64,000 nucleotides of DNA from Gigaspora rosea (lineage: Eukaryota > Glomeromycota > Glomeromycetes > Diversisporales > Gigasporaceae). Under the pieces are notes generated by a model that worked only from the letters and a program-made list of their open reading frames with translations, did not search any database and was not told where the DNA came from. Shown here piece after piece: positions 33,186-45,536 of the stretch. Every line of letters starts with the position of its first letter. The first letter of the stretch is position 1. The DNA is taken from contig QKWP01000114.1 of the NCBI GenBank assembly GCA_003550325.1, positions 75,236-139,235 on the forward strand. Direction: 5' to 3'. A program made the translations under genes and the position numbers.

Positions 33186-33379
33186 ATTATAATCCATAGA
33201 ATTAGGGCAATCTACAAAATTAGGTATGGTCACTTTATATATGTATAGTATATGTTATATTTTTAAATTTTTTTTAGTAAGAACAAGTGAACATAAACAA
33301 TAGGTTAAGAATACTTAAAGCTATTATGCTGTTCTCATGAGAATAGCATTTGAGTCCAAAATTTCAAACACTGGTTCTA

Positions 33380-35050
33380 GGTGCTATTCAACCTTAATAT
33401 GTTATGATAACCAATTAATTTTATTTGCATGGTCTTATAAATAAATTTTATTAAAAATAAAAAAAAGCCTGATAAAAGTAGTGTACATATGTGGAATAAA
33501 AGTAAATAAAAAAAGTAAATAGAAAAAACATGTTTTTTTTTACTTATTTATTTATTTTTATTTTGTTTTGTTTATTGATTTTCTCATGTTCTTACCAAAG
33601 ATAAGTATTGAAATTATAATTTTGGAGATTATTATCGCAGATTATAATAGGCGGCGCCTATTATTAATTTTTCTCGATGTTAAATAATTCTTCTAAAAAA
33701 AGGATAAATTGCTAAAATATTAAATATAACAATGTGAAATTTTAAATGTTTTGCCAAAATTCAAAATGTGACCATTATTTAAATTAATACTAATTCACCA
33801 AATTTTAAATTTGGACCTTGGTTTAAATTTTAATTAATTTGCTAAAAAAATATGACCTATATATAAGAGATGTCTGGGATCCTGGTAAATATATTATCTA
33901 TTTAATTTACTGTATCAGAATTTTAAAACAGAAATAGGATCTTTTAAACACCTACTTATTCTCAAAATATGCTAATTATGAAACCTCTAGTATAATAGAA
34001 TTAAATAATTTAATTGAATTAAGGTAGATAATTCAAAATCAACCTAAATTACGAAATAACTCAGAAAATGCATACATACGTATGTACGTAGAGCTCCATT
34101 TTACTTATTTGCATATGTAACACAAATTCAATTTGTAAATAACCTAATGCAGCCTTAACGTATAGGGTTAGAATGATGTTTAATAAGATTTTTTTTCCAT
34201 TATTTTAATTAGTGCTTCGTCTTTTATGCATGTTCAAATTCTATAATTAAGATTTGCACTCTCCAATTAGCTATTTTTCCTCTCAAGGAGTTTGTATTAT
34301 GCATGCATATATATGTACATATTTTTAAAACCTGTTTTTAATTGCGCTCAATTAATTAATCAGTTATGTGAGAATTTTTTTAATAATATGCTATCCCTGC
34401 ATTAAGCATGTATGCTAATGTAAGAATTTATTAGTATAGTTTCAGAGTATTGGTCTAGTTTTGGGTCTTTAGACAAGCTTCAGCCAAAAAGGTCATGTCC
34501 AAAACTAGGGATACCAGTTTCAGTTTCAGTCAATCTGAAACTATAAAGTTTCAGACAGTATCATTAATAATTAGCTATATAATTTTATAGCAAAACCAAA
34601 AATTGATAAAATTCTTATTCAAAGAGATTTTAATTTGCTATAATAACAACAATAACAACTACTTATATTGGTGTTTTTTTTAGTTAGAATACTAACTAAT
34701 TGGTTGAGAACACTTGTAGCTAAAATATTGTTCTTATGAAAACAGTATTTGAGTCTGAATTTTCCAACACTTGGTTTGGAGATTTGAATTCCAAATGAGT
34801 AATTTAAGCTCTTTACTAATTAAAAATATATAAAGGTTTGGTTTTAGCTTATAAAGAAAGAACAAGTAAGGTTGTAAATAGTATTTCTGTAATAATTTAA
34901 TATATTGATTCATATTAATAAAGAGGACCCTTATACGTATATTAGTTATCACTTACTATTCTATTCAGTAGCATCAACTTACCAAAATTACTTCACAGAC
35001 AACTTAGTTCACAGAGAATTTAATTACAGTAAGATTATTTTACAATCAAT
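33380..35050. other. Non-coding AT-rich stretch
   Basis: No gene is seen. A CAGTGTT-family fragment lies at 34697-34773 (inverted, ending CCAACACTTGG). Near 34440-34555 a degenerate CAGTTTC motif is repeated on both strands next to TAGGGATACC, which looks like a single surviving end of a hAT-like element. Confidence 0.4.
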
Positions 35051-35053
35051 TTA

Positions 35054-35149
35054 TTCACAAACAAGTTTGTTTTATTTGCAGTTATTTCAATAACATCAGA
35101 TTTCACAAACAAGTTTGTTTTATTTGCAGTTATTTCAATAACATCAGAT
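35054..35149. repeat. Perfect tandem duplication, 48 bp x 2
   Basis: Copies start at 35054 and 35102 with TTCACAAACAAGTTTGTTTT and are identical through ATAACATCAGA. A third partial copy (TTCACAAACAA) begins at 35150. The unit contains a small palindrome, ACAAACTTGTTTGT-like. Exact identity implies a recent slip or duplication. Confidence 0.85.
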
Positions 35150-35545
35150 TTCACAAACAAATTAATTCAAGTTATTGTTATTAGATTTAAGTTTAAATTT
35201 ACTATAAATTTGCAAAGTAGTGGACATAGATGTTGTTTTAAGAATTTAAGGTAAAGCTAGTGCAATTTATAAAAAAATTGTTGGCTAAATTGTCAACAAA
35301 ATGAATTTGTCTGTGAATTAACCATCTGTAAAATAATCTTGTTTGTAAATTAATCATCTATAAAGTGATTGTTAATGATTTAATACGAATTTATGACAAA
35401 GCGAAAAGTGCAAAGATAGAATGAAAATAAATTCAAATGGTTATTTGGTAATAAAGTCAACCAGAATTATAACAAGTAGTATAATATTGGGCAACATTAT
35501 ATTAGTAGAATTTAAAAGTTTATTTTATTACAATAAAACTAGATT

Positions 35546-35810
35546 GCACCAGTGATTACAAGTAGGATTAATATGTGAAGCTTGGACCAGAGGGTTTAAA
35601 TAGGCAATCCCTAGTTTTGTTGTATGTATAGCAACTAGTGTAGAACCTTCGGGCGGACTACTTCAATTAGACAACCAAAAGTTGTACATGTGGCTAGTTG
35701 TACTCACATTTAATGTAACAATTGTGGGGCAGCCCAAAGAGGCGCCCTTGATCCACAGGCATGATTAAATAAACTCTCACCCAGAGCGGGAACTTTGACA
35801 TAAAAAAAAA
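35546..35810 (+). mobile_element. Poly(A) retroposon (SINE or 5'-truncated LINE), 16-bp target duplication
   Basis: It is flanked by the identical 16-mer ACAATAAAACTAGATT (35530-35545 and 35811-35826) and ends in TAAAAAAAAA. The body is much more GC-rich than its surroundings (GTGGGGCAGCCCAAAGAGGC; CTCACCCAGAGCGGGAAC). No clear A and B boxes were found, so a truncated LINE 3' end is as likely as a SINE. It is a clean signature of target-primed reverse transcription. Confidence 0.85.
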
Positions 35811-36256
35811 ACAATAAAACTAGATTTGTATATATAGTGACTTCGTTACCAGGTTTTAAAAAACTTTATATGTAAAAATGGTTTATTTGTTTATTCTGTA
35901 CTGTGTATATTATATATTGAAGTTTATAAAAAATATTTTTTTTATATTGGTTTACAAATTATTTGCAGAATTATATATATATAGCAATTACATAAAAATT
36001 CTGTTGATATAGGATTTTAAACTAATCATAGCACAGAATCAGGTATAATATGAATGCGAAATAAACAGCTAACCTTTTTCAAAAATCATCCATAATACAA
36101 GATTTGGCTTACAAACCACCTTCTGCATCTTAACAAAAAACAATTCCTTGCAAAACTTTGTCATATTTAATGATTTTATTAATTTTATTTGAATATTCAC
36201 TGTTATTCTAATCTTGAAAGTTAACTTTTAATTGAAAAATAAACAGACTGTTTATA

Positions 36257-37174
36257 CAGTCGTCCCTCTCTATAATCACTAAGTCTGTCATACCCTATTT
36301 TGGTAATTGTAAAGAGGTATGACTATAAATAAAATACCTCATTATGGTTATATGATCAAAGACCAATAAGTAATATATTTGTGCATATTTGAAATACTAT
36401 TAAAAAATTTAATCAAGTGGCCCAATTTGGATAAAACAACTACAGTCAAACCCTGCAATAGTCATGTGCCAAAATCAGACTTTCTATGTGCCTATTGCGA
36501 GATTGTGACTAAAGCAAGCTAAAATTTATATATAGTATATATAATTAAATAGAAAAATTAAGGTGACTATAGCGAGTTTGTGACTATGACTAATGTGAAT
36601 GTGACTATTGCAGGGTTTGACTGTACCAGAGTGTTTGACTCAATGAGACGATTCTAAATAGTCCAAAATTATCCAAATTTAATTACAAATACTAAGATTA
36701 TTAAGGATTTTTTACTCAAATGTTTAAATTTAATCAATTCTTAAACATGTAAAGTGATACAAATCCTTAACAATCTCAGGAGTGCGTGATTCGATTTTAA
36801 TGATTTTGGGCTCATTAGAATCGTCTCATTGAGACGAACATTTTGGTAGTTGTTTCATCTAAATTGGACTATTGGATCAAAAGTTATTTGCTGTCAAACC
36901 TTTAAGAAGCTTTAATAGATAATTTTAAATATATGTGAATATGAAAATTGGCCAATTAGATTTTATAATTCTAATTTAGTTAAAAATTGGTGACTATAAT
37001 GAGGGTTTTTTATTAATAAAATTGTTAACAATCAAATTTTCATGGTGATAGTGATTATAAGCAATTTGTAACTATAATGAGGTTTTTTTTACTATGTTTG
37101 AGTCTGTCGCACAAAATTGGGTGCTTAAATAGAGGTGTGACTATATGGGGTATGACTATAGGAAGGTCTAACTG
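36257..37174. mobile_element. Pogo-like palindromic element, 918 bp
   Basis: The ends are CAGTCGTCCCTCTCTATAAT and (inverted) CAGTTAGACCTTCCTATAGT, with TA at both flanks (36255-36256, 37175-37176). The subterminal zones carry repeated GTGACTATAATGAGGTTTTT and AATAGAGGTGTGACTAT phrases. A smaller element of the same superfamily (36443-36623) is nested in it, and at about 36770-36890 there is a hairpin of the TCTCATTGAGACGA type. A second copy in inverse orientation is at 39393-40263. No coding capacity. Confidence 0.8.
36443..36623. mobile_element. Small pogo-like MITE nested in 36257-37174
   Basis: It begins CAGTCAAACCCTGCAATAGT and ends CTATTGCAGGGTTTGACTG, a near-perfect terminal inverted repeat. 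TA flanks are at 36441-36442 and 36624-36625. The interior repeats GCGAGATTGTGACTA / TAGCGAGTTTGTGACTA. Length 181 bp. Confidence 0.85.
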
Positions 37175-37529
37175 TATTTGGCAATAGAATTTGTTACTTG
37201 ATCACTTGATGCAGAGATGAAAACACTATTTGGGATCTTGGCTTGCTATTCATATAGTTACATTCAGTTCTTAGCATTGCTAAAATAACTCTCACTTTCT
37301 TTGATATTTGAGCTGAATAGTTGCACTATTGAAGTAGTATATTGAAATATTTGGGCTATTCACTTAGGTTATAGACTATACCTACAATTTCTAAATACCC
37401 CAATACCCAACAAAGCTAGATTTATGTTGAGCTTACAGCAAAGACAAAAAAGAGAGAGACAAAAATTGGCCACTTTCTTCTCTTAAATATTACTTTTATA
37501 ATCTTATAATTTTATTACTATGCGATATC

Positions 37530-37786
37530 TAGGGTTCCTCAAAGTCGAATCAAATTGAATATTAGGCATATTTGAATTTGATCAAATCAAATAAGCTCTT
37601 GATTTAAATTTATTTAATCAAATCAAATAAATCAAATCAAAATTATTTGTAATTTTTATTAAATATTTTTGAATCAAATCGAACATTTTGTCAATTTGAA
37701 TTGATTTAATATGAAAATTTTGTATTTGAATTTAATTTGAGATCAAATATTTGACAAATCAAATTAAATCAAATTGTGGAACCCTA
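37530..37786. mobile_element. Small hAT-type MITE, 257 bp
   Basis: It has the same ends as 10944-12459: TAGGGTTCC and GGAACCCTA. The flanking octamers GCGATATC (37522-37529) and GTGATATC (37787-37794) differ at one base, consistent with an aged 8-bp duplication. The whole interior is a run of degenerate AATCAAATCAAAT units in both orientations. Confidence 0.85.
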
Positions 37787-37794
37787 GTGATATC

Positions 37795-39182
37795 TATTTT
37801 ACAATACATCATACTTACAAAAACTAATTAATGACATTATTCAATCAACTTCTAAAAACTTACCGAATATATGTCATATATACCAATCTCACTAACCTAT
37901 TCAAGTTGATACTCATCATACAATATCTTATACTCACAAAACACTTATATGTATGGGTTGTAATCTCATGACAATTAGATGCCTCATAACTTCATTCACA
38001 ACACCTTATTTTAGGTATATTATTATATGTTCACAAAAATTTATGTGCTTATGTATTTTTTTATATCCTATTACAAGTATATTATTATGAAGACTATAAA
38101 GGGTATTGTTCATCTGCTATTGAGCAACTGAGCATTGTTTTTTTTTATAAAAAAAACTACAAATTGCATTTTATTGCGACAAGCTATCCTACATATATGA
38201 TTGTTGTTTCGACAGACCACAATTTTTGCCTGTTATCTCAGTAGATAACTAAATGCAATATTGCAGCAGATCACAATTTATGGTAATAGGCAAACCAAAA
38301 CAGTGTATCATTTTGGGAGTCAATAGAAAAATTAACTCATATTAGCTTCTCATACTTATTAAAATACTATGATCCAATTATCTTATATACTTAATTATTA
38401 TATACTTGCTGAAAAAATTAAATTATTTTAATATATATCATAATTGCACAACTAATTACCATATACATCACTGATTATGAATCAATTATCAATTGAACAT
38501 GTAACTGTAAATAGGCTTGTCACATGTTCAATTAGGTGAATCGTTTTGAGAAAAGCTACTTTAATACTATATATCAAGTAGCTATTATATTCAATATTTG
38601 ATCGACAATAAAAAAATGTTGACAATTACATTATAATTCCTAAATTAAGCAAGTAATTAAATTATACAAATCCAATTTTATATAATATTAGGCCCTTATG
38701 ATTTATTAGGATTAATAACTACAGCATATCTCTGCTAATTCTTTAGTTTGAATATTGCACAATATTTTATAAGCTATGATATGTTTAAAATAGATTTGGA
38801 AGTGATTGTCAAATTTTTTTACGATTTTTTCATTATGGTCTTTGATAATCTGAGATTATCATTTTATCAACTCGGTAAAAAATTCAATGTAGAAAAAATA
38901 AATACAGTGTAGGACACTATAAACCAATACATTTTTATATATATTTTACAAAAATTGATATATCTTAAAAATAAAAAAAATTTTTAAAAAATTTTTTAGC
39001 CAATTTGTAGTTTTAAGTCTAAGCTATAATTTGGCTAAGAAGGCCTTTTTACCTTTCTTTTGAACAAAACACATGCAGTTGTATTCATACTAATGCCATC
39101 TTAATGCAATATATTAGAATTTTTTATAAAATTTGCTAAATAGCAGTAGAATATACAATATCATATAATAATTGCAATAGAA
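37795..39182. other. Non-coding AT-rich stretch
   Basis: No gene, RNA or clear repeat boundary is seen. It is AT-rich throughout with short hairpins (for example near 38500 and 38840) that I do not regard as significant. Confidence 0.4.
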
Positions 39183-39392
39183 TAGGGATTTTAATAGAGT
39201 AAGGTACTCTAGAGTAACTGTAGAGTATAACCTACTCCATATTGGTATGGTCTAGACATGACACCACCTTGGATTACTAAGATATTATTAATAGAAGTAA
39301 TTGCTCCAGAATAATACTACTAATACAAAATGAATTATACTCCTGAGTATTATTATATATATATTTTTTACCGTATTTCCCAAAATAAGGTA

Positions 39393-40263
39393 CAGTCAGA
39401 CCTCCCTATAGTCACACCCCATATAGTCACACCTCTATTTAAGCACCCGATTTTGCGCGATAGACTCAAACATAGTAAAAAAACCTCATTATAGTCACAT
39501 ATCGCTTATAATCACTATAACCATGAAAATTTGATTTTTTAACAATTTTATTATTAATAAAAAACCCTCATTATAGTCATCAATTTTTAACTAAATATGG
39601 ATTATATAATCTAATTGGCCAATTTTCATATTCACATATATTTAAAATTATCTATTAATTGATAATCCGCCTGTCAACTGGAGAGTGATCCTATAGGCGA
39701 AATGTGGAGTGCTTCCATCTAAAATTTTTTTCTTTACTAAGTTAACGTTACATGTCCACTAATTGAAAATTGTAGAGCTCGTCAAGACCCATCTAACGGT
39801 GGTTAGATCATCCAAATTGGCCCAGTGGATGGTGAGTTATAGTTGAAAAATGATTGGCCGACTATATAAAAATCCATGACGGAGATTATATATGAAAATC
39901 ACTATAGGCGAAATGTGGAGTGCTTCCATCTAAAACTTTTTTTCTTACTAAGTTAACGATACATGCACACTAATTGAAAGTTGTAGAGCTCATCGAAATT
40001 TTATATAGTCGGCCAATCGTTTTCGACGATATTTCGCCATCCACTGGGCTGATTTAAATGAACTAACCAACGTTAGATGCGTCTCGACATGCTCTACAAC
40101 TTTCAATTAGTGGGCATGTATTGTTAACTTAGTAAGAAAAAAAGATTTATATGGAAGCACACCACATTTTGCCCATAATGAGGTATTTTATTTTTAGTCA
40201 CACCTCTTTACAATCACCAAAATAGGGTGCGACGGACTTTGTGATTATAGAGAGGGACGACTG
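39393..40263. mobile_element. Pogo-like palindromic element, inverted second copy
   Basis: It runs from CAGTCAGACCTCCCTATAGT to the inverted end GAGAGGGACGACTG, with TA at 39391-39392 and 40264-40265. It matches 36257-37174 in reverse orientation: the left half corresponds to that element's right half. In place of that element's middle it carries the foldback 39659-40177. Confidence 0.8.
39659..40177. mobile_element. Foldback element, TTGATAATCC family, truncated
   Basis: It begins TTGATAATCCGCCTGTCAAC after TTAA (39655-39658). It contains inverted copies of the module seen at 11160-12232: minus-oriented at 39765-39850 and, shorter, at 39965-40000; plus-oriented at 40015-40112. The right terminal repeat is missing, and the sequence passes into the host pogo-like element at about 40177, so the end was lost by deletion. 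Confidence 0.75.
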
Positions 40264-40469
40264 TAGTATATTTTCAGAAAAATATAGTACTATAAACTCT
40301 GGAGTATTACATAGTGCTTAGCACATAGTATTCCAGATTATACTCTGGATTATACTCCAGGTTACACTTTGGAGTATGCTCTGATTTATACTTTAGTGTA
40401 GTATGGTATTAAGAAGAGTATGCACCACACTACTCTGGAGCACTCTGTTAACATCCCTACAATAGGATA

Positions 40470-41890
40470 TACATTAAAAAATGGCAGATAAGAATTTTTC
40501 TTATTTGGTATTGTGAGAAAATTGCTTTGTCAATCTATACAACATAAACAGGAAAAATGAGGTAATATACATAAAAATTATAAAGTAAATAATTATTTTA
40601 GCAACAAACAGATTATATAACACAGTTATATAAGGTAAAGATGTGCATACTAAAATTGAATATTGTTAATAAATAAGGTACTGGTAGCTGCATAGTACTG
40701 TTATGCAAAACCAGGAACATAAATTTGAGTAAGCTCAATTATATAATTCGAGCACTTTTAAGATTTTATATAGTTTGAAGAAATTATAAACAACGTTCTG
40801 AATCAGTTTTATTTTTCTTATGCTGGAAAAATTTTAATTTGCTTTATCATAAGAAAGTCAAAATTGGTTAAAATCTAACAAAAAACAAATTGGCAAATGC
40901 AATAAGCTATTAATTTTTGTGTTTCAATTATTAGGATTTAGTATATGCTAGTATTTGATTTGTGCCTTCAGATATGAAAAATTTTTTAATATTATGCACT
41001 CAGTATTTGTTTACATTGTGAAAGTAAATTCTTATATACTAAATACATATATACAATGGCTAAAGTTTAGTATAAAAATTATTTTTTATAAAATTTTTGT
41101 AACAGAACTAACTTGCTATTTTAGTTATCATGGTTAATTATATATATACACTCTTTTGATACACATTTAAACTCGTTACAGTAATTTACTGAATAATAAA
41201 TCATTAAAGTTAATAATATAATTCTTGAAACACAAAACTTAAATACAGAATAATTGTAGATTTCAAAATAGTAAAAATTGGACAAGTAAGTTTTTTTTTG
41301 GTATATGCTATATACTTACATAACGGCAGCACCTGTAACAGTAAACATGTAGTTGTTTTGTTGTAAACAATGAGCATATAAGTTTCAAACTTATATCAAT
41401 ATAATCTGATATATGTATATACATAGTATACGAGTATATAGCAGAAGAATTTTTTTCTATAATTTCTACTATTTTGAAAACTTTACACTTATACTGATAA
41501 TTAATAATCAATTAAATGATTATGGTTAATAATATATTTTTTAAAAATAATTTAGAATTAGATTTTATGCTTTACCATTAATTTAAATTATGGTTAATCA
41601 TACTTTCTTTTAAAATATAATCATTAAAGTGAACAGAATTAAACTTCATATTTACGTTAGTAATCTATTAAACAATTAATTAATTACAATTAACTGTTAA
41701 AGTAAAATATAATTAAGCTTTATGCTTGTTTTGAAACATAATAGTTAAAGTAAACAAAAACCTTCATACTTATTCTGGTAATTTACTTGGTAATTTATTG
41801 AATGATTTAATAAGTACAGTTAATTATACATTTTCTAGAAAAATTATTGTTAAAGTGAACAGAATTTTACATATACACTTTGAACAATTA
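40470..41890. other. Non-coding AT-rich stretch
   Basis: No gene was found. From about 41150 to 43150 the phrase GAACAGAATTAAACTTCATA...TTTACTAGTAATTTATT recurs at irregular spacing, together with ATTGTTAAAGTAAAC, suggesting an old degenerate tandem family. Confidence 0.4.
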
Positions 41891-41899
41891 AATCATTAT

Positions 41900-42660
41900 A
41901 GTTAAGGGTAGTGTAATAGTAATGCCTGAAGATAAAGGAAGAATTTTTTTAATAACTCTTATAAAATCGCTTGCTCCTTTTGTTTTATCTTTCATTTTGG
42001 GTATGTAGATCATTTCTATTAGTAAACGAGTGACAAAAAATATTTTTAATATGAATTTAAAAGTTGCTCATATAAAAATTAATTTTTTACTATATAAATT
42101 GATTTTTTGTACTAAGAAAGTTGTTCGTAATAAAAAATTATACATATCCTAAAAATTTTATTAATTTTGAATGGAATTTGATAAAGTTTTTATAGTATCA
42201 ATTTTTGCGGGGGTGTGGTCTATTCTGTGGGGGCAATCACAAATTGGCCAATCAAATCACATGTAAAATAGGGTCATGAAGATAAAAACAACTATATCTT
42301 ATGTTCTACTGGACCAATTTTAATGATTCGTCCACCATTAGAATTAGAAAAACCTCTTCTACAAGTTTATTTAAAAATTAAATATAGTTACTTAATAAAA
42401 ATTTTCTTTATTAGGTTTAGGCCACAAATAAGTATTTAGGTTTACTTAGATATATGTCTGAGTTTTTATTCTTAGCATTAGATTTTAAAAAAATGAAATT
42501 TCTTTCAGTATTGTAAAAAGTTTCTATTAAATTTAATAAAAATAAAAGCAAGGTCTCACCTTAATATTTAAAAAAAAATTTCTTTATTATTAAAAATAAA
42601 ATTTTTAGTAACTTATTTATTAATAAAAATGATCTATATACCCTCTACCCTTAATTATAG
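41900..42660. repeat. Long palindromic repeat related to the core of 53354-54028
   Basis: Left GGGTATGTAGATCATTTCTA and right (inverted) GGGTATATAGATCATTTTTA pair. The same inner arms (GGGTATGTCGATCATTTT and its complement) occur inside the pogo-like element 53354-54028. At 42295-42350 it carries a version of the shared module (CCAATTTTAATGATTCGTCC, then ACCATTAGAATTAG). The outer pogo-type ends were not found here. Confidence 0.6.
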
Positions 42661-42742
42661 ATTCTTTTAAGACGCAATTCCAAAATTATTGCTGTTTGTA
42701 TAATTCTTTAACCCCTATAATAAATTTTTTTATTATTAAATG

Positions 42743-42850
42743 ATTGTAATTGTAATCACAATTGCTCAAGCTAGCTAATTTATCATATACATGAGCTTGA
42801 CACTTACGATAAATTGGCTAGCTTTTGTAATCGCAATTACAATTACAATT
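42743..42850. repeat. Foldback MITE, about 108 bp
   Basis: Arms ATTGTAATTGTAATCACAAT and, inverted, ATTGTAATTGTAATTGCGAT, then GCTAGCTAATTTATC / GATAAATTGGCTAGC, around a loop with TATACATGAGCTTGAC. A simple hairpin-type element with no coding content. Confidence 0.75.
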
Positions 42851-42859
42851 ATTTAAATA

Positions 42860-44430
42860 TAAAAAAAATTAAGCATATTCAAACTGCAATAAACTACATA
42901 TTCGCTATGGTAATTTATTAAATAGTTAAATAATTATTGCTAATTATACTATCTATTGAAATACTTAAAAGTGAACAGAATTAAATTTTATACTCATACT
43001 ATAATTAAATGATTAAGTTAAATAATTATATATATATTTTTTTGAAACTTAATTGTTAAAGTAAACAGAATTAAACCTCATACATATATTTCTTCTGAAA
43101 TGCAATTATTAAAATAAACAAAATTAAACATAATACTCACACTGGTTATTTCATGAATCAATTACTAAATGATAATGTAATTATTTAAAGATCAAATATT
43201 GCAATTTTTTCAAAATTTGGTCACATTTTCGGATTCTGCCAATAAAAAATATTAAAGTATAGAAGCCCAAAATTTATATTATATGCTTGTAAAATAAATA
43301 ATTGAATATAATAGATAATATTGATAGATAAAATTGGTAAGCTTAAACATGCATCTATTATTAACACTTCATTATGTTTGTTTTCTACAAAAGCATTAAT
43401 TAAAAATGAACAAATTTTGAATTAGATGGTATTGATAATGGTAAGAAAATCATAAATTTATATAAAAATTTCTGTAAGTTTATAATTTTCTTACTGTATA
43501 TAAGAATTTTGTAAATTTATGATTTTCTTATGATACATAAGAAAATTGTAAATTTATATAAAATTTTTACATAAATTTACAATTTTCTTATAGTGTATAA
43601 AAAAATAAAAAAACATTTTACACTAATTTTAATTTTTGTATTTTTCTAATTTTTGCAAAATATTTTGAAAGACCTTGTGTATTACGAAATAAGTGAAATA
43701 TATTTTAATATATTTTAGTTCTAATATTTTTGAAATATTTCAAATTATTTCCAAATATTTTAGAACTGAGAAACCAAGCTAGATTAGTAGATCTTTAGTC
43801 TGAATCAATGTTTGACTAATATTTTCAAAATATTTTGATAATTGTATTGCCAATCAGATTAAACTTTGTTTATTTTTTTTTTGTTTATAATTTAGATCTT
43901 CTATCAATTTTATATTGTTTTTTATTTTCAGTTTGTTTTTTTTGGTTTCGTTGCATTTTTTTAGCTTTATTTATTTTTTTATTTTTTTTTTATTTATTGT
44001 TTTTTAATTGTTTTTATTTTATTTCTATAAAAAACTCCAACAATAACTTTTTGACACTTTGCAAAAAATTCAGTGATGTTTCGATACTTTGCACAAACCA
44101 ACTCAGCCTTCCATTACTTTGCAAGAACACACAACTAATTTCACCAACCACTTTTTTAGAAAAATAAAAATTTAATTAAGGTTTTATTTATTTTTTCATT
44201 TAATATTTTTGTTCTTTTTGTTTTTGTTTTTGTTTTTTTTATTAACAATATTTAATTTTGCCCGATCCATCTTCCCAAAAAAGGTTAAGCTGTGTAATGT
44301 GGTGTAATTAGACTTTCCTATAAACGGTTGGTGGTTCTGCTGCTTACGGTAATTTGTGATATTCTTATGCATTTGATCATCAAAATAATTTCCTCGCAAT
44401 ATTCAAAAAAGGAAATTTGCTTTTTTACGT
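42860..44430. other. Non-coding stretch with T-rich tracts
   Basis: Inverted AAATTTACAATTTTCTTAT units cluster at 43470-43600. At 43840-44020 the DNA is very T-rich, producing a Phe/Leu-rich frame of 110 codons that I take as an artefact. The ACTTTGCAAGAACACA phrase seen here (44050-44135) is repeated at 50930-51410. Confidence 0.45.
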
Positions 44431-44437
44431 TTTTTAT

Positions 44438-44570
44438 ACTAGATCTAGATCTAGATCTAGATACAGATACAGATACAGATATAGATATAGTATTAGGTCT
44501 TAAGTCTTAGGTCTTAATAGGTTTTAAAGAGAGAGAAAAAAAAAAAGAAAAAAAAAAAAAAAAAAAATTC
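44438..44570. repeat. Microsatellite and poly(A) tract
   Basis: An (AGATCT)n run passes into (GATACA)n and (GATATA)n at 44438-44492, followed by a broken poly(A) tract at 44535-44568. Simple sequence only. Confidence 0.9.
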
Positions 44571-45045
44571 TTTCGAATCGCTAAAAAGTGATCGGTACGT
44601 ATCGAAGTATATATTTTTATGGTTTTTATGAACATTTCATCCTATATTTATTTGTAGCATTGTGTGTTATTCTCTATTTTTTTTTTTTTTTTCGTCGGAT
44701 TTTTTAATGGTTAGATGAATTGATAATCACTGATCTGCAAAGAAATAGCGAGAAGCTGTAACGAAGGATTTGAATGAATTTGTTCGTTGTTGCCTTATTT
44801 TGTCGTTTGACTATCATCATACGTGATAAACTGGTTTACACAGGAAGATCACGAGTCGAAAATTAATCAATTTATGGCAGGATTCTATCGGGTTGGGAGG
44901 GTTCTGGTGTGAAACTTGGTTCTTACGGAATGATAAATGCGCGTACATTCGTGCCGCGCATCTTGTGTTAACCCTACAATGGTAATCTGTTAATGATTGT
45001 CAACAACCCAAATAGGCAACTAATTAAAATTGTTAGTTATTGTAC

Positions 45046-45231
45046 TTATCTATTTTCATGTGGCAATCCATGTGGGATCAGCCTATCTGCTTGCCTGATT
45101 GGGATCAATGGCTGTGCTTCTGGGCTCGACCGGATTGTTCCTGACTGATCGTCAAAGGCGAGAAAGCGAAGAATTTGATGATCATTTCTAAATATATAGT
45201 TTAGCACTGCCACATTACTTTCTTCATCCAC
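45046..45231 (-). CDS. Small exon-like frame, 61 aa, unrecognised
   Basis: MDEESNVAVLNYIFRNDHQI, then LRFLAFDDQSGTIRSSPEAQ, looks like genuine protein, and the local GC content is raised (about 44870-45230). It could be an exon of a host gene or a captured fragment. No family is recognised, and neither splice sites nor continuation could be established. Confidence 0.3.
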   Translation of the reverse strand: MDEESNVAVLNYIFRNDHQILRFLAFDDQSGTIRSSPEAQPLIPIRQADRLIPHGLPHENR

Positions 45232-45239
45232 ATCTGTAA

Positions 45240-45536
45240 TAAGGTTTGTAACATGATTTTTACAATAATCGGTAAACAGAATTTTACAACCTAATTCAAC
45301 CCACTACAATGTACAACTGGGATTTTTTGCGATAGAAATAACAAAATTCCAATGCAAACCATCTCAACCTTAACCATTGCATTTTACATTAGTAAACGAG
45401 TTCTATAACATAATTTTTAACAATAACTCACGAAAGACTTTAACTGCATACTGTGTTTCACTGGAATAATAAATAAGTTTTGCAATAGAATTTTTATAGT
45501 AATTCATGATTATTCCAATACAAACTAACTGCAGAA
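45240..45536. repeat. Degenerate satellite-like repeats (same family as 18590-19300)
   Basis: Phrases ACAATAATCGGTAAACAGAA, TTCCAATGCAAACCATCTCAACC, AACAATAACTCACGAAAG and TTCCAATACAAACTAACT recur about every 90-100 bp. There is no coding content. Confidence 0.6.

Larger units (their letters stand above)
39183..40459. mobile_element. hAT-type non-autonomous element hosting two nested elements
   Basis: Left end TAGGGATTTTAATAGAGTAA; right end, read inverted, TAGGGATGTTAACAGAGTGC. The flanks CAATAGAA (39175-39182) and CAATAGGA (40460-40467) agree in 7 of 8 bases. The subterminal zones (39200-39350, 40270-40440) hold many copies of ACTCTGGAGTAT and its complement. A pogo-like element (39393-40263) is inserted inside, and that one in turn carries a foldback (39659-40177). 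No coding sequence. Confidence 0.85.

Noticed and set aside
43835..44167. 110-codon Phe/Leu-rich frame that looks like a membrane protein
   Set aside because: It comes from a T-rich tract; it lacks charged loops and has no sign of codon selection.
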